This document shows, piece by piece, positions 15,301 through 29,400 of a DNA stretch of 64,000 bases. The DNA comes from Actinernus sp. WN-2022. Its lineage: Eukaryota; Cnidaria; Anthozoa; Actiniaria; Actinernidae. Position 1 is the stretch's first letter, and every line of letters starts with the position of its first letter. The translations under genes and the position numbers were made by a program. The notes beneath the pieces are model-generated. The model was not told the origin of the DNA, ran no database searches, and saw nothing but the letters and a program-made list of their open reading frames with translations. The stretch lies in contig JAOWCC010000936.1 of NCBI GenBank assembly GCA_030867875.1, positions 77,905,032 to 77,969,031 of the forward strand, given 5' to 3'.

Positions 15301-17462
15301 TGACGTGAAGCGGGCCGTACGTGTTTGACGTGAGCCGGGCCGTACGTGTTTGACGTGAGCCGGGCCGTACGTGTTTGACGTGATGCGGGCCGTACGTGTT
15401 TGACGTGATGCGGGCCGTACGTGTTTGACGTGATGCGGGCCGTACGTGTTTGACGTGAACGGACCGTACTTGTTTGACGAGCGGGCCGGATAAGGCCGTC
15501 CTGCCCTACTCGATTTTATGCTTGTTGTTTTGCCATTTGAAAGTACTTGGTCATATGATAAAAATCTTTATATTGACTGAGATAGGTCGGCCGAACAGGA
15601 CAATATTTGGTGCTCAGTCATTTTGTACGTTCTCGGTTAGTACAGTATGTCATGACCTCAAGCCAAATATTGTCCCGTCCGGCCCGTATTCAGTCAGTAA
15701 GTAAGTACCTATTACTATAGTCCTACGTTAAATGCAGAAGCCACACGAACATTTTCGTGTTGTTGATGTAAAGTTCGATCAGGGTTTGCTCGACCTTGCC
15801 CCAGATAATGATGGAATATATATTGTTACCTTGATTATCATTTCAGCGCTGTGCCTTTGCAAACACCAAGCGAGCTCGCCATGACATCATGCTTGTGCGC
15901 GGATGGAATGCGCATACCTTTATTATGATGCAATAAGCAAACAATCTGATCGGAGCGCTTGAAATAATCAACTGACCAATCAGAAAACTCAGTTTTCAAG
16001 ATTAACATACTCGGATTTTCTGGAAATTGTTGAAGGGGTTTTAACCAACGTACCTTCATGCTACCACAGGGAAACCAAGTGGGAGGGCCAAATGCACTCA
16101 ATCAGAAGCCTCGTGAAGTTTGGCACTTCGCGTCGTGAGGCAATTACTGGTGTTATTATTATTGATATTTGACGTTTGTATAGTATAGTAGTCATGATCA
16201 ACTAAATGTTATATCGGACATCACAAGGGAACATATACTTTAACCTAATGTAGGTTCATATACATGTTTTCACTGACTAATACCAATTCTCTGTATATGT
16301 AGACCTGTATCCAGTCGTAAAGACCACGACAAGCTTGTCAAAATTAAGGTTGGTGTCATTCCATCTATAGTTGCTCTTCTTTAAAAAAAAAATCCTAAAC
16401 ATTCCCACCTATCACGTCATAAACTAAAATCCAAATCGCTTTCAGATTGAACTCGAGAAGATGAAACTAAAGAGGTAAGTACAGCACATCTATAATCTTA
16501 CAATACGTAACCGTATTGTAACTTTTACGTGCTATAACTCTGTAATTTGATTGGATCAGAAGGACAACAACAATGGCAAAAACCATTTAAATGTCACATG
16601 TGGTACCGTGCTGAAAGCCATTACCGTAACCTAGTCACTCATGAGATCTGCTCTGTGATATTAACATATTCTGTAAATGACAATTCCACTATGATATTCA
16701 GTTGACTACGAATACCAGAATTCGTTGCACTGATTCTTTTGTTCGTCTAATTGTTTTTCTATTCTCAGAGGAGTTTACATATCAATAAAATAGCAAGCAA
16801 AAGTGTCGTTTTGAACTTCCCGCTGCCTCTTCCACGTTAGGAAAATTACATTATCCATATTAGGAAGAGCTGCCAAATATGGTCCCAGACCTCTAAATCG
16901 ACACTCGTTGTTTGATATGAAAATCTCAATAAGAAATATTTCGTAAAGGATTGTGGTAATCAAGTGACGTCATAGCGCCATTGACCTATTATGTGTTTTC
17001 CTGGGTAGCTCCATGCGTCGTGACGTCATCGTCAAGCTCAACAGTCGAGGATTGACCAAGACTGGAATCAACTCAGACATCTGCCAGGTCTGTTTGTAAA
17101 TGTTTGCTCTCATACATCGTTTTGTGGCTTGGCGATTACATGCCCTACTGTCTTTGGGAAAAGGAGGAAATATTTGAGAATTTTAGTGTACGTTTCCCAA
17201 AATGTTCCCGCGCACAACGCGTGCCGAACAAGCACAACATTATTGTTGTCTTACTTCCTGCTTGTTTGCTTACCCAAGAAACATCAGTAGCAGTGTGTTC
17301 TTGTTTGCCCCAGACATTTAAGTAAGTAAGTAAGTGACTTTATTTAAGTGTCAATGTATTTAGCTTTGCAGCTAATTGGGGACACTAGTCCTACGAGTTT
17401 ACGTTCTTATCCGAGAAGACGTGTAGGTTCCACCGGTTATTGTATTATGTAAAGGCAGCACC

Positions 17463-17498
<36 letters not shown>

Positions 17499-20400
17499 TG
17501 GCCGTGGTTTGAACTCTCGACCTCCCGCTCGACAGACTGGCGCTTAAACACTGTGCTGATCGGGAGGCTGTAGGTTAAACGTACACGATAAAGTGTTAAT
17601 GCCGCTTTAGAAAAGAAAGAGAAACAACCGACTTTACACAATTTGTGTCCCGTTATGACATATTGGTCCAAACGCGACTATACGTCAAAGCGAGATAAAA
17701 GCGAACACACTGCGATGAACACCCATCCCTCCACCCACGTGACATTTAACACATTTCCTCTGTCCTCCTTAGCATGCTATGGTACTTCCAGTTCTCGTAC
17801 ATCACGTGAGGTACCACATGTGTCTTGGGACCTTGGACGATAAGCTTGGGTACACATTTGAAGACCGTATGCTGTTACAGGTATACTATCCACCCACCCC
17901 TCCCTTGGGTATAGATATATATGTAATTAATGATTAACCGTTATATTTAGGGTGAAACAGGGGGTGGGGTTAGGGTTAGGGTGGGGTCACAGAAGAGCCG
18001 GCAAGCAGGCTATTTGGAAGAAGAACGTAGCTGACACAACGGAATCGCAATTCCGAGACCCTGAGTATGCTGAAACTCTTATTCTAACATTGCAATTATT
18101 GCTTTACGTTGTGAATTTGAAAGGAAAGCGCACGCGGGGCCGTACTGGTCATAATAAAAATAAATAATCGATAACTAAGTGAATAAACTACGCTCTAACG
18201 ATGTGCTGTTCTTGACCAGCTTGCATTAACACACCCATCCTACCACCTCAACTATGGTATGAACCCCGATCAAGCAAAGAATACTCTCACGAACTGTGGC
18301 GTGAAGCAACCTCGCTATGGCGACAGGAGAATTCACCACATCCATAGTAGAAAAAAGGGTCAGTACTCCTGACGGAGTTTTCTTATTCATCCTAGTGATG
18401 CAGAAGTAAAGTAATGTTCTATATTTACAGTAACATCGGTAGCCCCTTCAGTTTAATTGATTGCTAGGAGGCCACCGGTGCACCACTTTACCCCCTTCTC
18501 TAACAGAGCTTCCGATTAAGGGATTTCAAAGCTATACAAGCTACTCGGATCGGAGAAGAGTTTGAACGGATGTGCTGGTCGGATTCATAAGGAAACAACT
18601 CGTGCCATGTACTAACCCATTGTGCCACACACATACATCATTGATCCCGATCCATAAGGAAACAACTTGTGCCATGTACTAACCCATTGTGCCACACACA
18701 CATGCATCATTGATCCCCATTCATAAGGAAACAACTCGTGCCATGTACTAACCCATTGTGCCACACACACACGCATCATTGATCCTGATTCATAAGGAAA
18801 CAACTCGTGCCATGTACTAACCCATTGTGCCACACACATGCATCATTGATCCCCATTCATAAGGAAACAACTCGTGCCATGTACTAACCCATTGTGCCAC
18901 ACACACACGCATCATTGATCCCCATTCATAAGGAAACAACTTGTACCATGTACTAACCCATTGTGCCACACACATGCATCATTGATCCTGATTCATAAGG
19001 AAACAACTCGTGCCATGTACTAACCCATTGTGCCACACACACACGCATCATTGATCCCCATTCATAAGGAAACAACTCGTGCCATGTACTAACCCATTGT
19101 GCCACACACACACGCATCATTGATCCCCATTCATAAGGAAACAACTCGTGCCATGTACTAACCCATTGTGCCACACACACACGCATCATTGATCCCCATT
19201 CATAAGGAAACAACTCGTGCCATGTACTAACCCATTGTGCCACACACACACGCATCATTGATCCCCATTCATAAGGAAACAACTCGTGCCATGTACTAAC
19301 CCATTGTGCCACACACACACGCATCATTGATCCCCATTCATAAGGAAACAACTCGTGCCATGTACTAACCCATTGTGCCACACACACACGCATCATTGAT
19401 CCCCATTCATAAGGAAACAACTCGTGCCATGTACTAACCCATTGTGCCACACACACACGCATCATTGATCTCCATTCATAAGGAAACAACTTAATGTTTT
19501 CTTTGTATTTCTGTAGGTGTCACTCACTTGATTCGTGTGATGGCTAATCTTAGCAAGGTTGAAGAAAACAAATCCATGTAAGGCCAAGGAAAACTAAGTA
19601 TAATAGTTACTTATGCTGTTGTTTTGAGTTCTTGATCCAGCGCTTTTACGGTATATGCAAGGTTATCGACCTGGAGCGGGGGGATGGGGGGGGGCATTGA
19701 GGGTTCCGCACGAGGGCGCAGCCCGAGGCGAATAAATGCCATACTCCGAGCGGAAGGTTGATAAAATGCTTATTTTTCACATGGCGAGGTTTTCTTGTTG
19801 CACGCAATAACAATATCTATTTTCATAAATCATTAGGAACATTGTGTGCCTGGTTTATAGTTGCATGAAATTACCGTCATCGGGCTTATCATTGTTTTTC
19901 TTGGTTCGTATATGAAGTGTATAGTGTAGTGGATGGGACAGACGATGGGTAGTGAAGAGATCGAGGGATCGATTTCCGGTCTTAGCACATGCCGTTTTGT
20001 TCATGTTCTAAAATATTTACTTCTCCTTACGTAAAGAGTAAGTAGAACTTTGAAACTTAGGATTATATGTGAGGGGAATATGTCGAGGGCCAGGGGAATA
20101 TGTTGTGAGATTCCCTCTGCCTTTCGAACTGGGGAGGGGTTTTGAGATATATTTCCCGAAATGAACAAAGAAAACAGAGCCATGTGAAGAATAAAAACCT
20201 TACTATCCTCTTGAATGCGTAATTACAACCGAATTCAGTGTTACGTGCATATGCGGTGTTTCAAGACAATCATTCGACATATTCATTCGACTTCTCCACT
20301 TCTGGTCGGAGACGCATGTTGGCGAAGTCTGTCGAGTACTCAAATATGAAAAAGCACCTAAATTATTCATTTCGGTATGCGTACCTCGATACCACGATGA

Positions 20401-23400
20401 ACCAATGAGCGTGGTTACAAAGCATGTGGAATGAATACGTCGAATGATCGCTCTTTTCCTTTCCTATTCCTATTCCGCGTCGTAAAATGTTGGAATGACT
20501 TGTTATGAATGTTCTCTTATGAAACCGCTGACAGTTCGTGTGAATACTAGTTTTGAAGACAGTGAAGGGTTCCCCTCCCGCGTCTCTAGTGATGAGAGTA
20601 CCAGTGATAGATCAGGCAGGAGGCAGTTGTCAGGCAGGACGCAAGCCAATAAATGGTACAATAGCTAGATAGACACTGTAGAGTAGACAATAAACATGGC
20701 GAAACGCGCCGTCTAATTGGTCGATAGCCATGATCTGTTAGAGTGCTATTTTGTTGGGAAAGTTCTCTAATTATTGTATCAGACAAATAGATGTCATATC
20801 GTGGATGTCCTTATAGATACACAGATGACGTCACAACGTGACGAGAACATCATGCCACTCGACTGCGTCTCGTGACGTGTACTTATTTCGTTCTTTTTGA
20901 CGTCATCCGTGTATTTATAAGGGAGCAGATGGACTGTAATTAAATGACAGTATTTGTTAAATAGACGATAGGTATTGATCATGCATAGTTTAATAGACAG
21001 GTGCATAGTTAACGTTACACAACAGAACATGTGGAGTACCTATGTGTAGACGTTAGGCGACACTAAAACAGAATGCTCAGTTGTTCAAAACCCAGTTAAC
21101 TTAACTCAGTATTAAGGGCCTAATCTATTGACGTGTGGAGACTACTACTCGGCGATAAATTGGCTTAGTGTATGGCTAGTTAACGTCGTGAGTCATGATT
21201 GGTCAGTTTGTGGTCCATAACTTCCCGTACGGACCGCAAAATTGAAGCAAAGCTTGTTTAGAATACTTTTGGACCCCATAATAAATATTCTTATTAAACT
21301 CGCTTGCTCGGTCCATACCGTATGTTGTGGAATCGGTCCATACCGTATGTCGTGGACTCGGTCCATACCGTATGTTGTGGAATCGGTCCATACCGTATGT
21401 TGTGGAATCGGTCCGTACCGTATGTCGTGGACTCGGTCCATACCGTATGTTGTGGAATCGGTCCATACCGTATGTCGTGGACTCGGTCCATACCGTATGT
21501 TGTGGAATCGGTCCATACCGTATGTCGTGGACTCGGTCCATACCGTATGTCGTGGACTCGGTCCATACCGTATGTCGTGGACTCGGTCCATACCGTATGT
21601 TGTGGAATCGGCCCGTACCGTATGTCGTGGACTCGGTCCGTACCGTATGTCGTGGACTCGGTCCATACCGTATGTTGTGGAATCGGTCCGTACCGTATGT
21701 CGTGGACTCTGTCCGTACCGTATGTCGTGAACTCGGTCCGTACCGTATGTCGTGAACTTGATCCGTACCGTATGTTATGGATCTTCGTTACCCCTCACTA
21801 ATCTTTGGGCCGCGATTTTCACGCTTGTGCCGTAAGGCAGAGGAAAAACTTGGCAATTACTTACGGTACGGACCGACCAAGCGAGTTTTATAAGAGGTGT
21901 ACTAGAAATCCTCGCAGATTTTAATGCGACTCTCTTCCTTGTGGCTGGAACGTTTAAATTATTGTTCTTTTCTATTCAATTTACAAAGGATTCGCCACAA
22001 TGAACGTTTGGAGTTTCTTGGAGATGCTGTCCTTGAGTTTATATGTAGGTACGTTATCCGTTGGTATATGTAGGTACGTCATCACGCGTTATCGTACGTA
22101 GGTACGTCATGACGCGTTATCATGCGTAGGTACGTCATCACGCGTTATCATACGTAGGTACGTCATCACGCGTTATCATACGTAGGTACGTCATGACGCG
22201 TTATCATGTGTAGGTACGTCATCACGCGTTATCATACGTAGGTACGTCATCACGCGTTATCATACGTAGGTACGTCATGACGCGTTATCATACGTAGGTA
22301 CGTCATCACGCGTTATACGTAGGTACGTCATGACGCGTTATCATACGTAGGTACGTCATCACGCGTTATCATACGTAGGTACGTCATCACGCGTTATACG
22401 TAGGTACGTCATCACGCGTTATCATACGTAGGTACGTCATCACGCGTTATACGTAGGTACGTCATCACGCGTTATCATACGTAGGTACGTCATCACGCGT
22501 TATCATACGTAGGTACGTCATCACGCGTTATACGTAGGTACGTCATCACGCGTTATCATACCTAGGTACGTCATCATGCGTCGTCGTGTGTAGGTACGTC
22601 ATCACGTGTTATATTGTCAGGATGATCAGTTAGTTAAACTTAGCTGAAGGTATTATTATACATAATAATTATCTGCAAAGACATGCAATATGCCGGGCAG
22701 ATTTAACAAAACCTTGGCAGCTTTGTTATGTAATACCCGTACAAGTTTCTATGGTCGAACAAGGGGATAATTAAGCTGTTATATAAAATACACAGTCATA
22801 TTATCTGGTTAGCTGCCTAATTGTAGTTGTTTATTATAAAAATCTGCAAAGAAACTGTAATATGGCAACTGGGAAGCCATTTTACTTTTACTTTTACTAC
22901 TTGTCACACGAAGCGCTTCCACCGAAGCCAACCGTATCAGCTGCTTAGCCGACTAATAACCCTTATTTCTCGTATTTTAAATGTTATTGACACGAGCACT
23001 TTAGCTCAGCTGTACTAACCTATCGTCTCTAAGTAAGTAAATAAGGTTTAATTTCTTTCCAGCAAACACCTGTACTTCATGCTGCCTGACAAGCCTGAGG
23101 GTAACTTGGCGATGTTCAGGTCTGCCTTGGTACAAAACAGACACCTTTCACTGCTTGCCAAGGTAATGTGTCATGAACCACTCACTGTGTTGTATTGCAT
23201 TTACTAGAGCAGATTTCGTATGAGTGGGACAAACTACGGCACTGACTACGGCACGGTTGCTTATGCCACGCCGTGACATTGAAATGGTTTCCCATTGTTT
23301 TTGTCTTTCTGGTCCAATCAAATTACAGAGTTAAGTACAGTAAGTTAGAGTACGGTTACGGTAAGGCTACGGCCGTAGTTTGTCCCGCTCGTACGAAGTC

Positions 23401-26400
23401 TGTTGTAGTATTATAAGCTTTAGTAAACAAGAGGAGACATGGACATGCTCGAGAGTACAGCGTTGCTTTGCCTGTGCTCGTTTTTCTGGGTGACTGCAAA
23501 GCATTGCTGGATCCTCGAGCATGAAACTTGATCGATCGAGGGAAATAATATTTGGTTTAAGTTGGAGAAGTTTATAGCGCATGAAGGTCGTTCACTACAA
23601 CCGCTCTTGCTATCGGCAGTAATGGTTGATCATATTTGTGGTAGAATTAAACGTAGGGGCGCTTTCCATTTAAACAGAAAATCGGAAAATCTGGCCCATT
23701 TTGGAAATGGAACAGACCAGGACCAACCTGATCGGTTCAGTGGGGCTTTCTGTCTCTGGCCACATTTCCAGCCTTTTTGAAACGACGCGCATGTCCAGCA
23801 CTACACACTGATTCAGGGCTCGAAATTGCGCCCGATACGGGCGTAAATACGCCTAGATTTTTTCGTTTTACGCCTAACGTTTTCCACTTAGGCGTAAAAT
23901 TTTGGAGAATTACGCCTAAATTTTTAAGCTGGGCATACAAATTACGCCTCCTTTTTTTTCTTAATTTCGAGCCCTGTGATTATACACCACTTAGGCCGCC
24001 TCCTAATTTGCATAATTTGGTAATGCTACCATATGAAAGATCACATTAAAACTTTAGACAGAATTGCTGTTGAGTTACAGCATTTCTAATGCTGGAAAAA
24101 CAAGAAAGCCAGGCAAGAAAGGTCTCCGTTGTTTTTCTCATACAAATCTTTCTGATTTCAAAAGGCTGTAACTTTTAACTGCTTTCTAAGCTACAACACT
24201 CAAATTTCTCAAGATCACTAAATTTTAAATGTCGACATCTCTTTCACGTGGTAATGTTCATGTTATCTGTACATGTGGATAAACTTCGAAACAGAAATAC
24301 ACAGTTATGCAAGTGGTGTATGCCACATACGGAATAACCGATCTGTCTGGTTAAATGGAAAGCTCCCTAAGTGTCACGTTTCTTTGTGTTTCAGAAATTG
24401 GATTTATCAGAGTACATGCAGTTTGCTCACGGGTAGGTATGAACAGAGTAAGAACACAGTATTTGCTCCGTGTGCCGTATTTCTACTTGTTACAATAAAC
24501 CTGCTGAAACGTTTTGTATAGAAAAGGAAGAGGACATTTTTGGTAGAAAGGTTTATTTTTTTCCTTATCGGTATAGTTAGCACCTTTTTATGTATTGTAA
24601 AAGCACTGAAGTATCGGCAAGACGCTCTTGTGATACGTGATAACATTAAAAGATAATTAATGGCTTTCCCCGTTTATTTCAGTCCTGATCTTTGTATGGA
24701 AGAAGATCTCAATCACGCGATGGCCAACTGCTTTGAAGCTCTCATCGGTACGTTAGTCGTACAATAAGAACGTCAATTATAATGATAACTTTTTGATTAA
24801 CAGATGCTGCATTAGTCTGTATCCGTATTTTATGGTACCGTACCATCCTTACCGTACTTTACCATCCTTACCGTACCTTACCATCCTTACCGTACCGTAC
24901 TGTACTGTACCGACCGTACCGTACCGTACTAACCGTACCGTAGCAGCTGTACCGTACCAACCGTACCGTACCAACCGTACCGTACCAACCGTACCGTACC
25001 AACCGTACCGTACCATACCATACCATACCATACCATACCAACCGTACCGTACCGTACCATAACAAGAAAAGTTATCGCAATATGTGGGTACCATATTGGT
25101 GGTTCTTTTTATTGGTTTTCTAGGTGCGATGTACTTAGAAGCTGGTGTTAGAGTCGCCACGGATCTGTTTTCCAGGCTGGCTTTCTCGGAGGAGGTAAAT
25201 AGGTGTGCTCTCTAACAATGTCTGATGCTTGCTCCATGGAAGACCATTGACATCTCTTCAAGCACTATCGAACATTGAAAGCTTCGTAGGACCCAGTCAA
25301 GAGAGAGAGAGAGAGAGAGTATAGCATGAAGGCAGTTTCTAGTCAGTAAATACTCAACTGAATAAAAAGAACAAAATAGGAATCATTGAATAATTGGTGC
25401 GAATTATTGTTGCTGCCGCAGCGGGCGAGCCTTAAGCGAGCGAGCAAGGCAGCAATACTAATTTGTGCAGTGGGGCCGACTTTTTTGCGCATTGCCAGCG
25501 CCGTGGACCATAATGCAATCTGAGCGTTTACTACAGCGAGTGTCAATATATTGTGATCGTCTTCGTTTGTATTTTTACCACAATTCCTTCAGTTCTCCTT
25601 ATTAGTCTCGTGTTTTCATGTGAAGTTTACTAACCCACAAAATATGTTTTGTAACTTGATGATCGTGCTGTTGACGACTCCACGCGTCACTGGAGTCGTT
25701 TAGTCGAATTCGTATGAGCGTATAGTTTGATAGTTTGCATGGGCGGAGATAATGACTATTTTTTTCAAAGAGCAAGATCTCTCCTCTTATCAACGTGATT
25801 AGCAACAAATAATGTTCTATTACCTTTGATAAAGTCAAATCAACATAGTTACAATTTGAAAAGCGGGGTTCAAAACACAAATTAGCATATCTCAATTACA
25901 GTTAGCCTGCAATGCAGGCGTTTCTAGTGGTTTTCTCCGCTTTCGTGGACCGTATGAATTTCAGACGAGTAGGAATGGAGCGAGGACGATCCCTTCTCCC
26001 CTCCCCTACTTCCTTTTTGTCCTCGGGCCATTCTTCCCTCGTCCAAATATATTGCGGTTTCCCAAATAAACAACGCGTCATCTCTCTTAGATTGACTATT
26101 ATCATCAATTGTCAAAATCGCTAGAATTGATTATAATCATCATTCTAAGACAAACCCTAACCATCGGCCGAGTTCACGGGTAAACGACGGGTTCTCACTC
26201 ACCTAGAGCTAGGGTTCACAGGTAAACAAGAAAGGAAGGTAAACGAGAGAAATAGAAATTTTGAGCGCTTCTACTCGGGCTCGAACTCGTAGCCGTTTGC
26301 GTGTAGTGCTTGGTAGTAGTACAGACGTCATGACCACTACACTAAGCGCGTCTACCGCCGTTCGGAATTCGACAATTGTTTATCTTTATACTTGACTGGT

Positions 26401-29400
26401 TTTAACCTCGAGGTTAAATTGAGGATTATAATCAATTCTAGCGATTTTGACAATTGATGATAATAGTCAATCTAAGGGAGATACCGTGTTGAAATAAAAC
26501 GCCTGCATTGTTCCTTTTTGTACTCGCGCCATTCTTCCCAAATAAAACGCCTGCATTGCAGGCTAAATTACAGTTGATTTCTGGTGTTTACGCTTCATCG
26601 AACTCTAATATATGCATGCTTGTTTTGGGAGCCAAGCACTTTTTTCCTTGGAATCTTAAAATGTCAGGAATTTGTAGACTCAGGTAATTTATAGATGGTT
26701 TGCACTCAATCCCCAGAGATTCAAATGACAAAGGGCATGGCGGCCATGTTTGTGTACAGAACAAAAGAAGCTAACGAGGAATCTATTGTTAACTGTACAC
26801 CAACATGGCGGCTATGACGTCACGTGCAAAGGGTCTATCGGGAAATGATATGTTGATATAGTTGATATAGATAATTATTGATTCAGTGGATGAAGAGCCA
26901 CCTCGTGGATATGCCACTGATTAATCCCGTTATTATTATTATTATTATTATTATTGTTGTTGTTATGTCGGGACAGACTGAAAATAAATAGGAATAACGT
27001 ATTTGAAAACGCGTCACAGTACCCCCAGAGCTTATACACAATAGATTCATCTAACACACATCACACCTGGACATTTTTGCTACCCAGTAATATAATTTTC
27101 CTGGCAAAGAGTTACTGTAGGTTTTCTTCTGATATATTTCCTTAACTGAGCGGCAGCATTCACTACCTATTAGTTATACAAGTTTGATTCTTTTTTCAGG
27201 CCTTGTATAGAACATGGATGAAACTCCCAGAGCATCCACTGCAGGTATATTATGTGTACTGGTGGTGTGGAGTTTTCCATTGAATCTTATGCTATGACAA
27301 TAATGTGGTTACACTACAGAGGTCATATTTCGGGGCATTCGTCCTTGTTCTGGTCGACGCATTCGATTCTCGTTTTATTTGTTTCTGCGTTACAGACCCA
27401 GCAGCCGGACGGCGACAGACAGCTCGTGACGTCCTCTCCACTCCTTCAGGTAGGGAAACAAGTAGTATGGTGTGTACCGTTCACACGTAACTTTCATTGG
27501 GATCGTCTACTAAAGGATGGCCTGACTCCGAGATACTGTATTTATCCGCCAAATAATGTTATTCCCTTGATTGACAGCAGCTTCTCCATGTCCGCTTGGT
27601 TAACGCTACTGTCTCAGTTGAAAAAGTAGAGATTTTACACGACTACTTCGGTGCTTTTTATACTACTCGCGTAGTCGATTCTTTTGCAGTTTCACAAAAA
27701 CTAGGCGTTTCAAAGGTTTGCTTTTAAACACCGCCAACAAACCCCAAACTCTTGTGGGTGTTTTATTGTTTTCGCCCAAGTTTGATATTGGGATTCCTGT
27801 GGTGCGCGGTCCAGATGATTGTGACTGAAGCGAGCACCACAGGTAACCCAACATCTACACCGCGGCAAAACGTCACGCGCATACGCTTTTAACCAGTACG
27901 AGCTGGTCACGTGCATCCCTCTCCAGCTTCCAGCATGCGTGTGGTCACCCTGTGTTGATTAGTGTTGCTGCGAGCGCAATGAGCCCAAATATTTTATCAT
28001 TAAAATCGATTCTACACAAACTAAATAGTTGAATGGTAAAATATTTGTTGATACAAGTGTTACGTCTATTCACTCTTTTCACCTGGCCCCAGTTGTTCGA
28101 AGCAAGGGTAAGCACTACCCCAGGGTTAAATCACTAACCCTAGGGGTAACCTGTACAGATTACGATTACAGATTTAGCACTATCGTGGGGATAAAGTTAC
28201 CCTTCGAACAAGAGGAGCCTGATGGCCATCTGGAAATCAAAGCGAGGCAATGCTTTTTATTTTGCTAGGTTAGCCTCGCACTGAGGGATATTAGAACGAG
28301 TTTAACCTAGCAAAAGCAGGATTACTTCGCTTTGAATCCAAGATGGCCACCGGGTGAAAGGTATCAAGGTTTATATTTCGAATATGCAAATTACGTGACG
28401 TCAAACAGGGAATTTACTGTCATTTCTCTCTCATTTTGAATGAATTGTACTTTTGAATTTGACAAAATATTTGGCAAAATCGCTGTAAGTTATAAGCTTC
28501 AAACATAACATAGATGTTTATAAAATATCATTTATCTCTACCAACAAGTTTTTGTATAATAAATTATTCCTGTTTGACGTCACAGCATTAACATATTCGA
28601 AATATAAACCTTTATAACTCATAGATGGAAATACTTTACTAATCAACTATTTACTTGATGGAGAATCGATTTTAATGATAAAAATTGGGCTCATATGCAC
28701 TTTAACTGTTTCTTCCGTCTTCTGTACAGAAACTCGTTGAGTTCGAAGAGGCAAGCGGTATTTCCTTCACCCATATTCGTTTACTGGCTCGGGCCTTCAC
28801 ACATCCTCAAGTTGGATTTAATCATCTTACGCTGTAAGTTGATACCAGATCTATTACGTAAAACCAAATCCCTTTCTGCCTCGAACAATTCTGAATCAGA
28901 GAACGTCTCGAATAACACAGAAATGACTGTATTTCCGTTTCAGTGGTGATAATCAGCGGCTGGAGTTCCTGGGTGATTCTGTGCTGCAGTTCGTGGTATC
29001 TGTGTACTTGTATCGTCACTTCCCTGAACATCACGAGGGTCACTTGACGGTACACGCTCTCTTCAGTCATCATAGTCTGCTAAGCGACGCTCGCTGAGAG
29101 AGAAAGAGAACAATAAACGAGAAAAAGGAGAAATGAAGGAAGCTGTTATTTTCTCCGAATTCCCAGTGCGCGTCGTTACACAGGCTAGAGCAGATTTCGT
29201 ATGAGTACTGTATTGTTTTTGTCTTTCTAATCCAGTCAAACTATAGAGTTACGGTACAGTAAAATTAAGTTACCGTACGATTGCGATAAGGGGTTTACTG
29301 GACGGCAAAACAATCTGACTTCATTTATTTAAAGGCACTTGTACGAGATCGTTATTAGCAACAACAACAACAACAACAACAACTTTATTTGTACCATGCG

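Larger units (their letters stand above)
19578..21290. other. First part of Drosha intron w18
   Basis: Unique sequence with a G-run at 19678-19694 and the two inverted repeats listed below. No gene seen. Confidence 0.5.
27979..28694. mobile_element. 716-bp composite inverted-repeat element with nested MITEs
   Basis: Outer ends ATGAGCCCAAATATTTTATC / AAAATTGGGCTCAT, with arms continuing through AAAATCGATTCT and TAGTTGA. Three further palindromic elements sit inside, at 28085, 28222 and 28367. Confidence 0.7.

Noticed and set aside
17961..17986. Interstitial telomere
   Set aside because: Only two TTAGGG-like units; too short.
18612..19489. Minus-strand 75- and 178-residue repetitive proteins
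   Set aside because: Translation of the 69-bp minisatellite inside an intron.
21193..21801. Overlapping long frames in five or six frames
   Set aside because: 25-bp satellite without stop codons; no frame has family similarity.
22041..22612. CRISPR array
   Set aside because: Units are contiguous with no unique spacers; eukaryotic intron.
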